Assembly (NCBI GenBank): GCA_002633005.1
Contig: NMRA01000052.1
Span: 1,206,688 to 1,270,687, forward strand
Direction: 5' to 3'
From: Phoronis australis
Lineage: Eukaryota; Phoronida; Phoronidae
Length of the DNA stretch: 64,000 bases
The translations under genes were made by a program, and so were the position numbers. Under the pieces are notes generated by a model that saw nothing but the letters and a program-made list of their open reading frames with translations, was not told the origin of the DNA and did no database searches. Shown here piece by piece: positions 60,780 to 64,000 of this stretch; the stretch's first letter is position 1; each line of letters starts with the position of its first letter.

Positions 60780-61156
60780 CCTTCAATCACTGTATAAAGT
60801 GGCCACAGCTCGCGAGGATTCTCGCTTCAAAAACGCACTTCTCGGGGTTGGCGACGGGGCACTACCGGGAATCAACAGCGACGGTATGGTACCCTTCTTC
60901 AGGCGTTGTTTCGCAGGGACCTTCATCAATTCAGCGTACATATCTGTCATAATCTGACGGCAGAAAATGCTTGCCACACACTCGGTAATCCTCCATTGCT
61001 TTGTACGTTGCGTCGACGGGTAGGGCTGAGTTCTTCGCATGAACGAGCTAGCCAAGTACGGCGAAGTGTGTCATCCTTCGGAAAGCGACGCAAGGTACCC
61101 AAAGCTATTGTGAGGCGATAATAAGTACATCCCGGCACGCAGCAACAGCGTGGCAT
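60780..61156 (-). pseudogene. THAP-domain protein relic with frame breaks
   Basis: From 61156 the frame gives MPRCCCVPGCTYYRL (THAP CxxxC), FPKDDTLRRTWLARSC (the conserved Trp), then shifts. A second frame carries DYRVCGKHFLPSDYD, which supplies the CxxH and the F-x-x-x-D-Y pattern. A third continues MYAELMKVPAKQRLKKGTIP with a Ser/Pro-rich stretch to a stop near 60783. All parts of the zinc finger are therefore present but split by at least two frame breaks. No catalytic transposase region follows, so it is a deletion derivative. Confidence 0.7.
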
Positions 61157-61871
61157 GTTGACTGACTTGTAAACAAAAGCAAACGGCGATCGAACTTATC
61201 ACAAACGAGGTAGAACAATGACTGACTCGACAGCTCTCACAGTCAGACTATAATGAAAAAAAAATGGCGCGAAACTCTTGTCTCCCAAAACGTCACTTCC
61301 CGAGTAGGGGACGAGAAATTAATCAAATTACGAAAAGCTGTAATTATGTGAAAAATGTGTCTGGGATAATCAACGAACCTTATTTTTGCTAAAAGTTACA
61401 TGAAAAAAGGTTGCCTTCGCCTTTAATGTCACGAAACGTATCGGACACTCTCGGACCCATGCATTGCCCCTATATGTATGTCCCGCAAGCATATGACTTG
61501 TTAGAATGAAGGGATTATACAGCTCTGCCTCCAGGAGATTTCCCAATTCAGAAGGATCGAGGCTTTGGTAGGGATGCTCTAATCGATCGTTGCCCTCTCA
61601 TGCAGTGAGCGAAATGTGACTATGCGGTGGGTCAGCTTTCAGTGCCCTCTCGGGAAGGCGTCTGGATTTTGTATTGGTAGTGCCTCAAACCGGGAAATAA
61701 ATTGGTAATGACTCATTGGGGGAATGGTGGAAAGTGGGGACTCCTATTCCGCGGACGCGTTCTTTGATGCGAGTAGGATTATCACCACTCGATAGGCTTC
61801 AGGTACGCGTTTTCCTGGTCGCTCAGGTGCATGTATATTGCATGTGAATGTGCGGCTACCACTCCTTCCCA

Positions 61872-62246
61872 CTATGCGGTTGAACATCTCTGATGGGACA
61901 AAATCAACAAACTGAGTTTAATAATAGACCGGCAGTTCACGTGCTTGAACTTCGTGTAGCAGGTTGATAAAACAACTCTCCTTCCACGTACATGTAAATG
62001 TACATCTGCGAGGGATCTAATTTTTCTTTGACGGTATAGTTTCTGGTACTTTAAACATATGGACCACACGCCACAGCAATCGTTCTCCACACAAGGTTCG
62101 GGGAGTCTCGAGCACTTACACGAGTGACACAGTGGTTCAAAAAATCCGAGGATATTTGGACATTTTCCTATTTTTGGAATAGGACGCAAGAATGCAAACA
62201 GTGGTAAATGAGTCAGTACTGATAATACAACAAATAACCCAAGCAT
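61872..62246 (-). CDS. Possible secreted cysteine-rich protein
   Basis: An ATG-started frame of 124 codons begins MLGLFVVLSVLTHLPLFAF, a good signal peptide or membrane anchor. It continues to a compact region with eight cysteines (GKCP, PLCHSCKC, EPCVENDCC, WSIC). The C, C, CC, C order loosely recalls WAP-type four-disulfide cores, but spacing does not match exactly. The rest (basic YRQRK, then a tail with two more Cys) is unremarkable and could be intron read-through. No neighbouring exon was identified. It may be a real first exon or chance. Confidence 0.3.
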   Translation of the reverse strand: MLGLFVVLSVLTHLPLFAFLRPIPKIGKCPNILGFFEPLCHSCKCSRLPEPCVENDCCGVWSICLKYQKLYRQRKIRSLADVHLHVRGRRVVLSTCYTKFKHVNCRSIIKLSLLILSHQRCSTA

Positions 62247-62437
62247 ATTATTACATAGCCAACAGGGTGTGATGAAACGCCGCCGACACCCTAAAGTAAA
62301 TAAGACTTATCTCCATTAGTTTGCTCATGATTGATTCAGCTATAATTGTGCGTCACTTATGTCACGTACATCAAGGATATACGAGTGTCTCCGTTCGAGC
62401 GCCCCCTCGTGTGCGCGCATGTATTACAAAGCACCGC

Positions 62438-62568
62438 ACAACGTACGTGTTTGTAACAAGTGTGTTACTACATGTATATCTCGATTCGTGATATGCAAAA
62501 GTATTTGAACTCGGACATCGCCCTCGTTCAAATACTTTTGCATGACTGGTTACAAAAACGTACGTTGT
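62438..62568. mobile_element. 131-bp palindromic miniature element
   Basis: The outer arms ACAACGTACGTGTTTGTAAC and GTTACAAAAACGTACGTTGT are near-perfect inverted repeats. Inside is an exact 18-bp stem, ATGCAAAAGTATTTGAAC (62493-62510) and its complement (62526-62543), around a 15-base loop. Confidence 0.78.
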
Positions 62569-62895
62569 ATATTACATATATACACATACGCACACATTTT
62601 ACATTTTGACAACAGATTTGCGTCTTTCTTCAGATTTTATTTACACAAGTTGATTTACTCTATATACTGTTTGTTTTGGTTATACTCACGAAAGTGCCGT
62701 CGACTATACTTCAGCTAGAAGATAAGTATTTTTGGAGAAGATCGTTATATAAGGGACACACTAATAAAAACGAATTTCAATTTCCACAACGTTTAAGTCC
62801 CAACAAATGCACCACTTTTCATCTACCTGCTAATGACAATGAAATGGATTGAGTTCATCTGAATCTGACCAAGCTTGATAAAGAAACAAAGCTTT

Positions 62896-63022
62896 CAGGG
62901 GCGGATCCAGAATTTTGGATGTTGACCGTCAGACATTTCCACCCCCGTACTGCCCAATGGAATCTGGGGGGATTTTAGGGGGGGCATGGCACCCTTGCCC
63001 CCCCCCTCTAAATCCGCCACTG
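62896..63022. mobile_element. Short CAGTGGCGG-family element with 5-bp GCTTT duplication
   Basis: Ends CAGGGGCGGATCCAG and CTCTAAATCCGCCACTG are inverted. GCTTT flanks it on both sides (62891-62895, 63023-63027). Its inside, with ACCGTCAGACATT and GTACTG near runs of G and C, is the inverse of 34355-34512. Confidence 0.75.
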
Positions 63023-63027
63023 GCTTT

Positions 63028-64000
63028 CAATATGTGAAGCGCAAAACCAGCCGTCAGTGGCAGAAATCATACGTTTCATAGCATACTAGTGCGGCAAAAG
63101 ATTCCCTACGAATGTTTTGTATCGTTCTTCATTGAATCTGTTGTCATGATAGAGCACCATTACGAAAATGGAAGCATACAATCTGTTGCATATTCCCGAA
63201 TTCCCAGGATACCAAGCCGTTAACAAATTAAGCGAGTCCACTGACACGACAAGCTCCATTTATAACGGAGTCTGATTGATCCAAAATCAAAACAGACGAG
63301 TGGCAGATTTACGTTTTCACTAAGGGGGTTTAGCCGAGTAGGATTCGTGCGAGTGGGGGAGGTAGGGAGGGAGTTTCCCTCCTCCCGCGTAAGATTTTTT
63401 TTTGTTTTTTGTAGCCGACTTCGTTTTCCTGGCGATATTTTTCATTTTATTTTTGATCCTGTCCCGGGGGGGTTAACCCCCCTGAACCCTCTCCCCTATA
63501 GATCCTCCTCAACAGACACTGCATGTGCTGCGTATTATTAGGTGCCACAGTCTTACATCATGGGAAAAACACTATTCTGGCACGACAAAGGGTTTTAGTG
63601 TTCACTGGTGGTTTAGCTAGTTAATGTTTACGTTACGTTGCCATTGATTCATAGATCTAGTTTTTTAATTAATTCGCGTTAGCTACTTTTTATTTGTGAA
63701 GCGTTATGAAAGTGTTTGCTTATCCAAAGATACCATGTCAATTTCATCCCGACTTCGAAATATTACAATAATAGCCATACTGCTTTTCAGAAACAATAAG
63801 TTTCATACCTGATGTGATCACCGATGGCTACTACATCTGCCGCACATAATCCGCCTCGCTCATTTCATTCAAAGCAGTGCTTATCACATGAAAGTAATTC
63901 AACTTAAAAAATACGCGTTTTAGTGGGTTTGAAACGAAATGATTGTCCCCACATGAAAATCGTCGGAGCCAAGCAGCGAGCAGTCGACAAAAAGAACAAC
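63028..64000. other. Right edge of window, no gene supported
   Basis: It contains the short repeat at about 63350-63490 (CTCCTCCCGCGTAAG, a T run, TTGTAGCCGAC, then GTCCCGGGGGGGTTAACCCC), related to 51940-52060 and to 53740-53790. No exon is supported with confidence. Confidence 0.45.

Larger units (their letters stand above)
60092..61422. mobile_element. Fold-back THAP-domain DNA element, Kolobok-like
   Basis: Long inverted arms (about 310 bp each; ends AGGCAAAGG...CCTTCGCCT) enclose the element. The right flank is TTAA and the left CTAA, suggesting a TTAA target with one mutation. Each arm contains the start of a THAP reading frame (MPRCCCV-GCT), + strand at 60356 and - strand at 61156. 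TTAA duplications together with THAP domains are characters of Kolobok transposons; P elements also have THAP but use 8-bp duplications. It lies about 280 bases upstream of the FN2 gene start codon. Confidence 0.75.

Noticed and set aside
60484-60786. 100-codon - strand Ser/Pro-rich frame
   Set aside because: Lies inside the fold-back THAP element as decayed interior; not an independent gene.

Overview
This is a window of animal nuclear DNA: A+T-rich, intron-dense, and full of transposon fragments, minisatellites and microsatellites. Gene content (fibrinogen-related domain, ESF1, GCC1, stacked fibronectin type II modules) and TE content (Penelope-like, several hAT-like, THAP-bearing, P2X7-like module, tRNA-type SINEs) suggest a marine invertebrate, probably an invertebrate deuterostome such as a lancelet or acorn worm. 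The species is inference only. Sequence gaps lie at 6997-7000, 29553-29940 and 54689-54819.

Layout. 1-7.5 kb: 3' part of a + strand gene for a fibrinogen C-terminal (FReD) protein, whose first visible intron carries a LINE fragment joined to a Penelope-like element (PLE). 9.6-26.3 kb: ESF1 on the - strand, 13 coding exons that join in frame to 800 codons. 26.3-28.8 kb: a divergent upstream region and a small unrecognised + strand gene. 30.2-48.9 kb: GCC1 (GRIP-domain golgin) on the + strand. Its introns hold a 3.3-kb hAT-like element with a 1.1-kb MITE nested in its left end, a 1-kb hAT relic, three minisatellites, and a tandem array built from the exon 9/intron 9 junction. 49-58.3 kb: intergenic repeats, including a perfectly palindromic Penelope insertion, a P2X7-like domain relic and a TA-flanked DNA element. 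58.36-59.81 kb: a compact - strand gene for a secreted protein of three FN2 modules. 60.09-61.42 kb: a fold-back THAP element, resembling Kolobok, beside the FN2 gene 5' end. 61.87-62.25 kb: a possible secreted cysteine-rich protein. The right edge holds short palindromic elements.

The host genes do not form a pathway. ESF1 acts in nucleolar 18S rRNA maturation, GCC1 at the trans-Golgi, and the FReD and FN2 proteins are probably extracellular. I see no CRISPR array, operon, rRNA or intact tRNA gene. The most unusual structures are the exon-junction-derived array in GCC1 intron 9, the inverted Penelope dimer with a 12-bp target duplication, the mirror-symmetric MITE, and a set of CAG-ended elements flanked by exact 5-bp duplications.
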